NCBI GenBank assembly: GCA_903909435.1
Contig: CAIVVT010000050.1
Coordinates: forward strand, 62,001 to 126,000
Origin: an uncultured Acidobacteriia bacterium
GTDB lineage: Bacteria > Acidobacteriota > Terriglobia > Bryobacterales > Bryobacteraceae
DNA length: 64,000 nt
Reading direction: 5' to 3'
The stretch's first letter is position 1; the number at the start of each line of letters is the position of its first letter. Of this stretch, positions 17,871 to 27,573 are shown in pieces. A model generated the notes under the pieces. That model saw only the letters and a list, made by a program, of their open reading frames with translations, did no database searches and had not been told where the DNA came from. The position numbers were made by a program, and so were the translations under genes.

Positions 17871-17953
17871 AACCGTAACTCCTTACGGTTCTTGTTTTCA
17901 AGTTATTGATTCTAAGTATGTTATTTAAGAAAACCGTAAGATCTTACGGTTTT
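17871..17953. repeat. Twin AT-rich palindromes with CCGTAA/TTACGG arms
   Basis: Two related inverted repeats lie about 40 bp apart. The first is AACCGTAA, CTCC, TTACGGTT (17871-17890). The second is a perfect 24-bp palindrome, AAAACCGTAAGA joined directly to its reverse complement (17930-17953), followed by a T-rich run on the plus strand. The DNA between is strikingly AT-rich for this genome. They could act as a bidirectional terminator after the RhaT-type gene, or as binding or recombination sites at the edge of an inserted segment. Confidence 0.6.
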
Positions 17954-17973
17954 GTTTTTTTGGCGTAAGGTCG

Positions 17974-18996
17974 TTAAGCCGCGCCTCGCACCACGATAAT
18001 CGCCAAAACGAGCAGGGCAATGCCGCCCCAGGCCCAGGCGACACTGCTGCTTTTCGCGCCCTTCCATTCACCGCTCAACAGCCCGTTGACGTTGGCGGTA
18101 ACGATCACCACGGACATGAACACCGGCCAGCCGACCACCTTGCCGAGCGGCCCCATGATGGCGGTCCCGATGCCGTAGATGCTCATCCCGCCGAACCACA
18201 GCGCACCCATCAAAGCGCTCCCGATCCAGTGCCACGAGGTCGTGCCCGGAGACGTGAAGAGGCCCCAGGTCTTGTTCTTGAACAGCAGGTAAATCGAATA
18301 CCCGGCATTGATCAGGAAGCCTCCGGCGAGGCCTGGCACCCAGATCGAATTGGCGTCCATGCCCAGCACCGCGCCGTGAGCGGCGGCGGCTTTTTGAATC
18401 GGCTCGCCGAAGTTGAAGCCGATGTTCAGCATGGGCGAGAGAATGCCCGAGACGATGCAGATCAAAAAGCCCGCGGCGAACGCGCCCTTCATGCCCGTGG
18501 GACTGGCCGCTTCCCGATCCCGATCGCGCAAGGCTCCTGCACGCGCGCAAATTACGATGCCCACGACAACCACACCCAGGCCCATCAGCAGCACGTGGCC
18601 GTTGTGCGTATTCAGGTCGGCGGGGTGCAGCACCAGCATCGGGATCAGGGAGCCCAGGCAACTGGTCATGCCAAGTATGATGGCGAACCCGAGCGCCATG
18701 CCGATGCGGCTGATGCCCAAGCCAAATAAGGTGGAGCCGATGCCCCAGCCCGCGCCATAGATGGCCACCTGCAGCAGCAGGCTCAGCGAGGTGCCGCTGT
18801 AGACGTCGATCAGGGACGGAACCGTAGCGAAGGCGAGCAGCAGCGGCAGGCAGATCAGGCCGACCACCGAGTACACCAGCCAGATGTTCTCCCATGCCCA
18901 GTGCCTCTGCATCCCCTTCATAGGGAGTGCGAAGCTGCCGTGGATGACTCCGCCGATGACGGCGAGCAGAGTGCCAGCGAGTGCGCCTGAGGCCAT
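17974..18996 (-). CDS. RhaT-family sugar:proton symporter
   Basis: The 340-residue protein has ten hydrophobic segments and matches the L-rhamnose/proton symporter family: GGVIHGSFALPMKGMQRHWAW near the start, ENIWLVYS, and the later GMALGFAIILGMTSCLGSLIP. It would import a sugar, probably a 6-deoxyhexose or related compound, across the inner membrane. AAGGAG lies 9 nt before the ATG. A paralogue is partly present at 63393. It stands alone, with no rhamnose catabolic gene beside it, so the substrate is open. AT-rich palindromes follow its 3' end. Confidence 0.88.
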   Translation of the reverse strand: MASGALAGTLLAVIGGVIHGSFALPMKGMQRHWAWENIWLVYSVVGLICLPLLLAFATVPSLIDVYSGTSLSLLLQVAIYGAGWGIGSTLFGLGISRIGMALGFAIILGMTSCLGSLIPMLVLHPADLNTHNGHVLLMGLGVVVVGIVICARAGALRDRDREAASPTGMKGAFAAGFLICIVSGILSPMLNIGFNFGEPIQKAAAAHGAVLGMDANSIWVPGLAGGFLINAGYSIYLLFKNKTWGLFTSPGTTSWHWIGSALMGALWFGGMSIYGIGTAIMGPLGKVVGWPVFMSVVIVTANVNGLLSGEWKGAKSSSVAWAWGGIALLVLAIIVVRGAA

Positions 18997-19250
18997 GCCA
19001 ATTGTCTCCTTCGCCGCGGATGCGGCGCGGGCACGATTCTATCAACAAACGCGGCGGAGATCCCGAATTCAGAGCCGTGCTGTCGCGATTTCGCCGCGCA
19101 GCGAGCCGGTGGTGAAGCGGTGGGATTCCGCACGCGGCTTTGGTGCGGCCTGGAGACAAAAGCCGCTCGAAAGCCTCATCAAACTGACTTTGCCGCCGAT
19201 AGAGACCTCGTGAACGGGCTTATGCCCGGACTCCAATTGGCGAGGAATCT

Positions 19251-22200
19251 ATGAAATCTCCTTATCTCGGCTCGACTGGCACCTGGTTGATCACCGCGGT
19301 CAGTCTACTTGGAATTGCACCTGCCACGGCGCAAAACAGCAGGATCGCGGGTGCGATCGACAGCAACAAGACCGTGAGGATGGCGGGGCAGCAGCACCCG
19401 CTGGCCAGAGCCGCGGCCGATCGCGGTCCGGTGGACACGGACCTCGCCATGCGGGGTATGTCCTTGACTCTACGGCGCACGGCGGCTCAGCAAAAGGACC
19501 TGGACCAGTTGCTTGCCGAGCAGCAGACTCCGTCTTCGCCGAACTATCGCAAGTGGTTAACTCCAGACGACTTAGCGAAGCGCTTTGGTGCAAGTCCGAA
19601 TGACATGCTGACGCTCCGGCAGTGGCTGGAGGGGCACGGTTTTCATGTCAAGGCGGACGCCCGCACGCGCAGTTTCATCCGTTTTGACGGGACTGCCGAA
19701 CAAGTTCAGGCCGCGTTCAAGACCGAGATTCGCCGCTACTCCGTCGAGGGAGTGATGCACCGTGCAAATTCCAGCGCGCCGTCGCTTCCCGCGGCGATCG
19801 CGCCGCTGGTGCTTTCGGTGGGCGGAATGGACGATTTCAATCCGCAACCACATCACGTCAGGATTCCAATGCAGGCCGCCGCTGCCGGCGTTAGCAGCCC
19901 GTCGCGCAGGAACGCGGCCGCCGCGATCCAGGGGAAGAAAGCCCCCGCCTACAACTACGGCTCCGGCGGCAGTTCGCATGCGCTCGCACCGGGCGACCTG
20001 GTATCGATCTACGATCTGCAGGGGCTCTACAGCTATGGCGTCAGCGGAGGCGGGCAGACGGTCGTCGTGATCGCCGCCAGTGACATCACGCCCGCCGACC
20101 TGGACCTTTACCGGATCACGTTCGGCTTGCCCGCCGCCACGTTTTCGACTGTCCATCCCGCCGGAGGCAATCCTCCGGGCAAGACCGATACGCAAGGCTG
20201 GCAGACCGAAGCGACGCTCGACCTCGAAATGGTCAGCGCCACCGCTCCCGGAGCGACCCTGATCCTGGACGACGACACGGACGTCTATGTCGCGGTGAAC
20301 GATGCGATCGACAATGGCCTGGGCCAGATCATTACGATGAGCTTCGGAGCCTGCGAGCCCTCTTATGCGGGCAACAGCGCGCTGGTCGATGCCATGCGGG
20401 CCGCGATGCAGTTGGCCAACGCGCAAGGCATTACGCTGATCGCCTCGTCGGGCGACTCGGGCGCGGCGGGCTGCGATGCCGGCGTTTTGGCCAATCCTGC
20501 CGGAGCCACCCACGGAATTGCCGTTAGCTTGCCGTCTTCCTTCCCGGAAGTGACTGCAGTTGGCGGCACCGCCTTCACCGACCAAACCGCCACTTATTGG
20601 AGCGCCGACGTCTCCGCGAAGGGCGGCACGGCGTTGGGCTATATCCCGGAGAGGGTCTGGAACGACACGACCGCGCTGCTGGCGTCCTCGCACATGCTGG
20701 CGGCGAGCGGCGGCGGCACCAGCACGCTATTCGATAAACCCACCTGGCAATATGTCTACAACACCGACGATCCCCCGGTGCTGGTGAGTCTGCCGCTGGG
20801 CGCTGCCGACGACGGGCACCGCGACGTACCGGACGTTTCGCTGGCCGCCTCCGGCGTCAGCGACGGCTACGTGATCGCAATGGGCGGGCAATTGAGCACC
20901 GCAGCGGACGTACCGTACACCGTGGGCGGCACGTCCGCCTCCGCGCCGGCCTTCGCCGGGATGGTCGCGGTGTTGAACTCGGTGTTAGGCGCGGGCGCCG
21001 GCACCGGGAACATCAATCCCATGTTGTATGTGAGCTACAGCACCGACGTGAACTTCAAGGACGTTGCCTTGGGCGACAACCGCGTTCCGTGCGTCAGCGG
21101 GTCGCTGGACTGCACCGCGGGGAATACTGCGTATGGCTATTCCGCCGTCGACTACTCCCACTACGACCTCGCGACCGGACTGGGTTCGCCAATGGCATTT
21201 GCCCTGATGTCCAACTGGCAGAATACCTACCTGACCGCGCCCACGATCACCGGAATTGCCCCCGCGACGGCCAACGCCGGCGCGAGCGACGTCACGGTGA
21301 CCATCACTGGGACCGGCTTCTCGAAAACCGCCAACTTCGCCTCGAGCGTGAACTGGGTCTTTAACAAAGTGGTCACACCGCTGTCGTCCAGCTGGGTGAG
21401 CGACACAAGCATGACGGCGATCGTACCGGCAGCGAATCTGCTGGCGGCAGGCACTGCCCGCATCCAGGTATCGAACCAGACCAACCTCGCTGCCTCGCCC
21501 GCCAACTACTCCAACCCCGTCACTTTCACCATCGCCAACGCCATCAGCACGCCAACTATCAGCGGCCTGGTACCGTCTTCCAAGCACGCCGGCGAGGCCA
21601 CCTTCACCCTGACGGTGAACGGCGCGGGATACGTTACCGGCGCCGTGATCAAGTGGAATGGGACGGCTCTGGCGACGACAGTTGCCGGCCCCACGCAACT
21701 CAGCGCCTCGATTGACGCCACGAAGATCGCCAGTGTTTCGACGGCCCAGGTCACGGTGATGAACCCGGACACGGGCGCCTCCAGCGCCAGCACTTTCACG
21801 GTCAGCGCGGCGGTCAGCACGCCGACCATCACCAGCCTCAGCCCAAGTTCCAAGAACGCGGGCGACGCCACCTTCACCCTGACGGTAAACGGCGCGGGAT
21901 ACGTTACGGGCGCCGTGATCAAGTGGAATGGGACGGCGCTTGCGACGACAGTCGCCGGCGCGACGCAACTCAGCGCCTCGGTTGACGCTACTAAGATCGC
22001 CAGCGCCACGACGGTGCCGGTCACGGTGATGAACCTGGACACCGGCGCATCCACGGCCAGCACATTCACGGTCAACAGTGCGGCCGGTTCGGCCGCCATC
22101 ACCAGCCTCAGCCCAGCCTCGGCCATCGCTGGCGGACTCGCCGGCACGCTCACGGTGAACGGCACGGGGTTCGTCTCCGGCGCGAAAGTCGTTTGGAATT

Positions 22201-25200
22201 CGACGCAGTTGACGACCACATTCGTGAGCGGCTTGAAGCTTACCGCGCCGTACACCAAAGCGATGATCGCCAGCATCGGATCGGCCGCGATCACGGTGGT
22301 AAACAAGGACGCCTCGACGAGCAACGCCAGCCCCTTCGCGATCAACGGCCCCGCACCGAAGATCACCAGCGTAACCCCGAACACGGCCGTTGCTGGCGGA
22401 GCCTCCTACCCAATCACGATTACGGGAACTAACTTCAAGGCCGGATCCTCCGCCAGCGGCAGCTTCGTGGCCGGCTCCACGGTCTACCTCGACGCAAATG
22501 CCTTGACCGTGCTCACGGGCACCACCACGGTCATCACCGCCACCGTCCCGTCCAGCGCCATCACGGCGGCCGGCGCACGAGCGCTCAACGTGACTGTAAA
22601 GAACTCGAGCACATCGGTTTCCGCCTCCAGCCCGATCACGGTCAAGGGGCCCGCAATCACCACGCTGAGTCCGAACACGGCCCCAGTTGGAGCCAAAGCA
22701 TTTACTCTCACCGTCACCGGAACGAACTTCCTGGCAGGATCCTCCGCCAGCGGCAGCTTCGTAGCCGGATCCACGGTGTACCTTGGCGCGAACGCCTTAA
22801 CCGCGCTGACCGGCACCGCCACAACCCTCACCGCCACCGTACCCGCCACCGCGCTCACAGCGGCAGGCGCGCTCAAGGTGACGGTCAAAAACACCGGCAC
22901 AGTGACTTCCGCCGCGAGCGTGTTGACTGTCAAGGCTCCGGCGATTACGACGCTCAGCCCGAATACGGCGTCAGTCGGAGCGAGCGCCTTCACCATCTCG
23001 GTGACCGGAACGAATTTCCTGCCAGGGTCAACGGCCAGTGGCAGCTTCGTGGCCGGTTCCACGCTTTACCTAGGCACCACCGCTTTGACGGTGCTCACCG
23101 GCACCGCAACGGTCATCACCGCGACGGTACCCGCCACTGCAATCACCGCCGCTGGAGCGCTGAGTATCACCGTAAGGAACGGCGCGATCGCCTCTATCGG
23201 CAGCGCGTTGACGGTCAAGGCTCCAGCGATCAGCACGCTGAGCCCGAATACGGCGGCAGTCGGAGCCAAGGCCTTCACTCTCACCGTCACGGGAACGAAT
23301 TTCCTGCCTGGCTCCTCTGCCAGCGGAAGCTTCGTGGCCGGCTCGACGGTCTATCTCGGCACGGCGGCTTTGACCGTACTGACGGGCACCGCCACGGTCA
23401 TCACCGCCACGGTACCCGCCACGGCGACCGCCGCAGCAGGCGCCTTGAGCGTGACCGTAAAGAACGGCGCGGTAGCCTCTGCCGGTAGCGCATTAACCGT
23501 CAAGGCTCCCGCGATCGCCGCGCTCAGTCCGAGTAGCATCGCGGCCGGAGCGAGCGCCTTCACAATCACCGTCACCGGAACGAACTTCCTGCCTGGGTCT
23601 TCTGCCAGCGGGAGCTTTGTAGCCGGTTCCACGGTCTACCTGGGCAGTACCGCTTTGACCGTGCTCACAGGCACCGCAACCGCCATTACCGCCACAGTCC
23701 CGGCCACCGCGATTACCGCTGCCGCGGCCTTGAGTGTGACCGTCAAGAACGGCACGATCGCTTCTGCCGGCAGCGCATTCACCGTCAAGGCTCCCGCGAT
23801 CGCATCGCTCGCGCCGAACACGGCCGCCATCGGATCGACCACTAGTTCGATAACCATTAACGGTACGAGCTTCCTTAGCACCTCGACCGTGAAGTGGGCC
23901 TCCAACACCACGCTGACGGCGCACTACGTCAGCGCCACCAAGCTGACTGCCGATATCAGCAGCACGCAACTCGCAGTCAAGGGCACGTACGCCATTACCG
24001 TCACCAACGGAACCTCAACGTCCGCAGCCGTCACGGCGGCCAACTTCATCGTCACCGACGCGCCGGTACTGACCTTGATGGCGCCCAACACTCTCGCCTA
24101 CACGGCCTCCGCGGCCACCACCCCGATCAGCTTGACCGGGTTGAACTTCAAGACGGGAGCGAAAGTGAATTGGGGCACAACACAAGTAGCCACCACCGGC
24201 AGCGGGGTTTCACTGAAGTTCTCACTGACGAAGGCTCTACTCCAGAGCAGCGGAGCGTTAGCCGCTTCGATAGACGTCTCCGTGAGCAACCCGGACGGAT
24301 CCAGGAGCGCGTCGCTGCCTTTCGCGATCTCTGGATCGCCCGCACCGGCGCTAACCAGTTTGGGCGCGTCGTCGGCGCTGTTTAACGCCACGCCATTCGC
24401 GCTTGCCATCAACGGCTCGAACCTGGGCAGCGGCTCCGGGGCGACCGTGAACTGGGGCACCTCGACGGGATTGGCTGCCACCTGGACCAGCGCAAGCCTG
24501 CTGAGTTTCTCCGTGACTTCGAGCATGCTGCAACAGAGCGGCGCGGTCGATGTCTCGGTCACGGTGGGTGGGGTCAAATCCAACAAGCTGACCTTCACGG
24601 TCGGAGATGCGCCGCTTCCCACGCTATCGACGCTGAACCCGGCCACGGCAGTAATTGGATCCGGGCCGGTCTCTTTCTCACTGACCGGGACGGGTTTCGC
24701 CGCCGGCGCCAAAGTCAACTTCGGCTCGACGGCAGTCCAACTGACGACCTCAGGCAGCGGAACGACGCTGACTGCCTCGATCAGCGACGCACAACTGGTG
24801 ACCGCTGGAGCGGGCCCTGTCCCGATCACGGTGGTCAACCCCAACGGCATGACCACAACCCCCGCGGTTAACTTCACCGTGACCGCCGCCGTTCTCATTT
24901 CGACACCGATGCTGAGCAGCGTCGCGCCGAATTCGGCCACGGTTGGCGACTCCGATCTCGCCATTACCTTGACGGGCTCGGGCTTCGTCGGTGGAGCCAA
25001 GATCTACTGGGGCTCCGCTGCCACGCAACTCGACACCACGGGCAGTGGAACGACACTGTCCGCCACGGTTCCCGCGGCCCAACTCCTAGACGCAGGAGCG
25101 GTCAACGTCACTGTCGTCAATCCCGACACGGGCGCAACCACGGCCAAGACCTTCACGGTGAATGCGGCTCCCGCACCCACGCCAACGCTGACCAGCTTGA

Positions 25201-26048
25201 GCGTGACTTCGGCCACGCTTGGGAGCACGGCCAATATCACTGTTGTCGTCAGTGGGAACAACCTCACCGACCAGGCGATGGTAGTCTTCGGCGCAACGAA
25301 TCACGGCACGGCGCTCGACTGTATCCTTAACAGCACGACGCAATTGACCTGCACGCTTCGAGGGGACAGCGCGCAAGGTTACAACGGCTATACTGCCGGG
25401 ACGTACGGCATCGCTGTCACCATGAACAGCGGAGCGTCCTATTCGAACTGGCTGACCTTCACGGTGAACGCGGCGGGCACGCCCACGCTGACTAGCATGA
25501 CCCCGAGTTCTGTAGCTCAGGCGTCGAATGCGGCCGATGTCACCATCGTCATCACCGGGGCCAACCTGGACGGCGTGACATCAGTGATCTTTGGCGAGGG
25601 ATGGCAATACCCGATGGCCTTCACCATTGACAGTTCGACCCAAATCACGTGCACACTTCCGGTGGCCTATTACAATACCGCCATGCCGCAGGGAGTCAGT
25701 ATCCTCGCGTCCAAGGACGGCAGCACCTGGTCGAACATGCTGACCTTTACAATCCAGGCCGTGGCAGGGGGGCCACACATCGACTCATTTACTACGTCAT
25801 CGGATAACCATCTGGTCTCCGGGGGAATCATCACCATCACAGTGCATGGCACTGGCTTCGATCTTCTGGCGGATCCAATCACGCTCAATAGCGGCTGGAT
25901 CAACTGGATCGATTCTATCACTCCGACGCAGATCGTCTTTAAGGTTGGAACGAATTCGCTCAGTGGTTGGGGCGCGAACCCCACGACCATCCAAGTTGAG
26001 AATCCAGGCAATATCTACTCGAACATTGTTATCTGGAATTTGAACTGA
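19251..26048 (+). CDS. Giant secreted S53 (pro-kumamolisin) protease with IPT/TIG repeats
   Basis: The 2265-residue protein starts with a signal peptide (cleavage near PATAQ, residue 28). A pro-kumamolisin activation domain (about 45-200) follows, then a sedolisin catalytic domain (about 240-655) with E320 and D324 in TEATLDLE, D402 in SSGDSG, and nucleophile S562 in GGTSASAP. From residue 660 to the end are tandem Ig-like IPT/TIG modules, each starting with a Pro-Thr-(Ile/Leu)-x-x-Leu-x-Pro type strand. These probably form a surface stalk. Sedolisins are active at acid pH, which fits acidic-soil Acidobacteria. A Shine-Dalgarno GAGGAA precedes the ATG. The ends of the repeats lack an obvious sorting motif. 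Confidence 0.93.
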   Translation: MKSPYLGSTGTWLITAVSLLGIAPATAQNSRIAGAIDSNKTVRMAGQQHPLARAAADRGPVDTDLAMRGMSLTLRRTAAQQKDLDQLLAEQQTPSSPNYRKWLTPDDLAKRFGASPNDMLTLRQWLEGHGFHVKADARTRSFIRFDGTAEQVQAAFKTEIRRYSVEGVMHRANSSAPSLPAAIAPLVLSVGGMDDFNPQPHHVRIPMQAAAAGVSSPSRRNAAAAIQGKKAPAYNYGSGGSSHALAPGDLVSIYDLQGLYSYGVSGGGQTVVVIAASDITPADLDLYRITFGLPAATFSTVHPAGGNPPGKTDTQGWQTEATLDLEMVSATAPGATLILDDDTDVYVAVNDAIDNGLGQIITMSFGACEPSYAGNSALVDAMRAAMQLANAQGITLIASSGDSGAAGCDAGVLANPAGATHGIAVSLPSSFPEVTAVGGTAFTDQTATYWSADVSAKGGTALGYIPERVWNDTTALLASSHMLAASGGGTSTLFDKPTWQYVYNTDDPPVLVSLPLGAADDGHRDVPDVSLAASGVSDGYVIAMGGQLSTAADVPYTVGGTSASAPAFAGMVAVLNSVLGAGAGTGNINPMLYVSYSTDVNFKDVALGDNRVPCVSGSLDCTAGNTAYGYSAVDYSHYDLATGLGSPMAFALMSNWQNTYLTAPTITGIAPATANAGASDVTVTITGTGFSKTANFASSVNWVFNKVVTPLSSSWVSDTSMTAIVPAANLLAAGTARIQVSNQTNLAASPANYSNPVTFTIANAISTPTISGLVPSSKHAGEATFTLTVNGAGYVTGAVIKWNGTALATTVAGPTQLSASIDATKIASVSTAQVTVMNPDTGASSASTFTVSAAVSTPTITSLSPSSKNAGDATFTLTVNGAGYVTGAVIKWNGTALATTVAGATQLSASVDATKIASATTVPVTVMNLDTGASTASTFTVNSAAGSAAITSLSPASAIAGGLAGTLTVNGTGFVSGAKVVWNSTQLTTTFVSGLKLTAPYTKAMIASIGSAAITVVNKDASTSNASPFAINGPAPKITSVTPNTAVAGGASYPITITGTNFKAGSSASGSFVAGSTVYLDANALTVLTGTTTVITATVPSSAITAAGARALNVTVKNSSTSVSASSPITVKGPAITTLSPNTAPVGAKAFTLTVTGTNFLAGSSASGSFVAGSTVYLGANALTALTGTATTLTATVPATALTAAGALKVTVKNTGTVTSAASVLTVKAPAITTLSPNTASVGASAFTISVTGTNFLPGSTASGSFVAGSTLYLGTTALTVLTGTATVITATVPATAITAAGALSITVRNGAIASIGSALTVKAPAISTLSPNTAAVGAKAFTLTVTGTNFLPGSSASGSFVAGSTVYLGTAALTVLTGTATVITATVPATATAAAGALSVTVKNGAVASAGSALTVKAPAIAALSPSSIAAGASAFTITVTGTNFLPGSSASGSFVAGSTVYLGSTALTVLTGTATAITATVPATAITAAAALSVTVKNGTIASAGSAFTVKAPAIASLAPNTAAIGSTTSSITINGTSFLSTSTVKWASNTTLTAHYVSATKLTADISSTQLAVKGTYAITVTNGTSTSAAVTAANFIVTDAPVLTLMAPNTLAYTASAATTPISLTGLNFKTGAKVNWGTTQVATTGSGVSLKFSLTKALLQSSGALAASIDVSVSNPDGSRSASLPFAISGSPAPALTSLGASSALFNATPFALAINGSNLGSGSGATVNWGTSTGLAATWTSASLLSFSVTSSMLQQSGAVDVSVTVGGVKSNKLTFTVGDAPLPTLSTLNPATAVIGSGPVSFSLTGTGFAAGAKVNFGSTAVQLTTSGSGTTLTASISDAQLVTAGAGPVPITVVNPNGMTTTPAVNFTVTAAVLISTPMLSSVAPNSATVGDSDLAITLTGSGFVGGAKIYWGSAATQLDTTGSGTTLSATVPAAQLLDAGAVNVTVVNPDTGATTAKTFTVNAAPAPTPTLTSLSVTSATLGSTANITVVVSGNNLTDQAMVVFGATNHGTALDCILNSTTQLTCTLRGDSAQGYNGYTAGTYGIAVTMNSGASYSNWLTFTVNAAGTPTLTSMTPSSVAQASNAADVTIVITGANLDGVTSVIFGEGWQYPMAFTIDSSTQITCTLPVAYYNTAMPQGVSILASKDGSTWSNMLTFTIQAVAGGPHIDSFTTSSDNHLVSGGIITITVHGTGFDLLADPITLNSGWINWIDSITPTQIVFKVGTNSLSGWGANPTTIQVENPGNIYSNIVIWNLN
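21597..22076 (+). repeat. Two-copy 270-bp tandem repeat inside the S53 protease gene
   Basis: Two IPT/TIG units starting with the same DNA (GCCACCTTCACCCTGACGGT) at 21597 and 21867 are 270 bp (90 codons) apart and nearly identical over most of their length, pointing to a recent duplication separate from the five-copy array that follows. Confidence 0.85.
22431..23868 (+). repeat. Five-copy tandem repeat (285-294 bp) inside the S53 protease gene
   Basis: Units begin at 22431, 22725, 23013, 23298 and 23583, giving periods of 294, 288, 285 and 285 bp. Each encodes the segment (S/T)ASGSFVAGST(V/L)YL followed by ALT(V/A)LTGT and a conserved TATVPA strand. High DNA identity and whole-codon length changes indicate recent unequal recombination, so copy number probably varies among strains. 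Confidence 0.88.
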
Positions 26049-26103
26049 ACAGACCGCAGTTCAAAGTTCCACGGCCGCGGCGGATGTATTCCGCCGCGGC
26101 CGT
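26039..26103. terminator. Paired hairpins between convergent protease and amidase genes
   Basis: The first hairpin has 9-bp perfect arms (TTTGAACTG and CAGTTCAAA, 26039-26065, loop 9 nt) and overlaps the protease stop codon. The second has 14-bp perfect arms beginning ACGGCCGCGGCGGA (26071-26103, loop TGTAT). They lie exactly between two convergent genes and are probably a bidirectional terminator. Confidence 0.8.
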
Positions 26104-26161
26104 AGTTCGTTTCATTGGCCCTTCAAGTGCGCGGTTCGTTCCCGCCGCGCGCAATCCCCCG

Positions 26162-27562
26162 CTATTCCCCCGCGATCCCTGGCCGCAACTTCGTATGCCC
26201 CGTGGCATCCTCGAGCGCCGCGCCGATCCTGAGCAGTTCTTTTTCCCCAAACGCGCGGCCGATCAGTTGCATGCCGATGGGCATACCGCCGCGCGTGAAT
26301 CCGGCCGGCATGGCCAGCGAAGGCAGCCCGAGCGCGTTGATCCCACGTACCAGGCGCGTGGTGGCGATGCGGACGTCTTCCGTCTCGCCGCCGATGGCGA
26401 CTTCGGTCTGCCCGATGTTGGGCGCAGTGATCGGCGTGGCGGGCACCAGCAGGCAATCCACCTGCATCAGGATCGAGCGGTAGACCTCCTGCGCACGCCG
26501 CCGCAGCCGCTGCGCCTGCACGTAGTCCACACCGGGAATCACGCGCCCCATGTCGATCAGCGCCCGCACGTCGTCGCCATACAACTTGCGCTGTTTGCGG
26601 ATGTAAGGCTCGTGCACGGCGGCGGCCTCCACTAGCAGCGTGATCTGCGAGATCGTATTCAGCTGCCGTCCATCCGGAACTCTCAATGGCACGAGTTCCG
26701 CGCCCAGGTCCTGCGCGCGGTAGGCCATGAAGTGCACGGCGTTGTCCACCTGCAGGTCGATGCGCTCGTAAAAGAAGTTCTCGGGAATGCCGATCTTTAC
26801 GCCAGCGAGCGATGGGATCTCGTCGGGCGGCAGCAGGTCGTCGGCGTGGCGGTGCGCGCTGTTGGGGTCGCGCTTGTCGGGGCCTGCCATGGCCGCCAGC
26901 GAGACAGCCACGTCGCGCACGGTGCGCGCGATCGGTCCTGCGTGATCCAGGCTGAAGCCGAGCGGTAGCGCTCCGAATTTGCTCACCAGTCCGAAGGTCG
27001 GTTTGATGCCCGTGACGCCACAGTAGGACGCCGGCACACGGATGGACCCGCCCGTGTCGCTGCCGGTGCCCAGCAGGCACAGCCCCGCGGCGACGGCCGC
27101 CGCTGCGCCCCCACTGGACCCGCCAGGAATCCGCGCCAGGTCCCACGGATTGTGGACCGCTCCGTAGTGAGGGTTGTCGCAGGTGATGCCGTAGGCGTGC
27201 TCGTGCATGCTGGTCTTGCCGAGCATCACCGCCCCCGCCTCGCGCAGCCGTTCCACGATGGCGGCGTCGAACTTCGGCACGTGATTCTCAAACACCTTCG
27301 AGCCAGAGGTGGTGCGAACGCCGGCGGTGCAAAACAGGTCCTTGTGGGCGATGGGAATGCCGTGCAGCGGTCCGCGATCCATGCCGGAACGCCGCTCGCG
27401 GTCGGCCTGCAAAGCCTGTTCCCGCGCGATTTCGGCAGTCACCGTGAGGAAGGCGTTGAGCCTTGGATTCAGGCTCTCAATGCGTTTCAAACACTCCTCG
27501 GTCAACTCGGCCGAGGAGACCTTCCCGGCCCGCAGTGCCTGCGTAGTTTCGATCAAAGTCAT
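26162..27562 (-). CDS. Amidase (amidase-signature family, GatA/AtzE-like)
   Basis: From ATG 27562 the product is 466 residues, normal for the family. The Ser-cisSer-Lys triad is complete: K74 in PIAHKD, S149 in GGSSGG and S173 in GSDTGGSIR, with the same spacing as in GatA enzymes. It hydrolyses an amide; the substrate cannot be told because no complete gat operon is present. The open frame continues to 28153, but that part overlaps the acyl-CoA dehydrogenase gene antisense and is not protein-like, so it was excluded. A 57-codon gene lies 11 nt upstream and may encode a small partner. Confidence 0.92.
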   Translation of the reverse strand: MTLIETTQALRAGKVSSAELTEECLKRIESLNPRLNAFLTVTAEIAREQALQADRERRSGMDRGPLHGIPIAHKDLFCTAGVRTTSGSKVFENHVPKFDAAIVERLREAGAVMLGKTSMHEHAYGITCDNPHYGAVHNPWDLARIPGGSSGGAAAAVAAGLCLLGTGSDTGGSIRVPASYCGVTGIKPTFGLVSKFGALPLGFSLDHAGPIARTVRDVAVSLAAMAGPDKRDPNSAHRHADDLLPPDEIPSLAGVKIGIPENFFYERIDLQVDNAVHFMAYRAQDLGAELVPLRVPDGRQLNTISQITLLVEAAAVHEPYIRKQRKLYGDDVRALIDMGRVIPGVDYVQAQRLRRRAQEVYRSILMQVDCLLVPATPITAPNIGQTEVAIGGETEDVRIATTRLVRGINALGLPSLAMPAGFTRGGMPIGMQLIGRAFGEKELLRIGAALEDATGHTKLRPGIAGE

Positions 27563-27573
27563 CGAGATGGTAG

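Noticed and set aside
22431-23868. Regular repeats considered as a CRISPR array
   Set aside because: The units are 285-294 bp, coding and in frame, without short repeats and unique spacers.
20985-25376. Several minus-strand frames inside the giant protease gene
   Set aside because: They repeat with the tandem units and only reflect the biased repeat composition.
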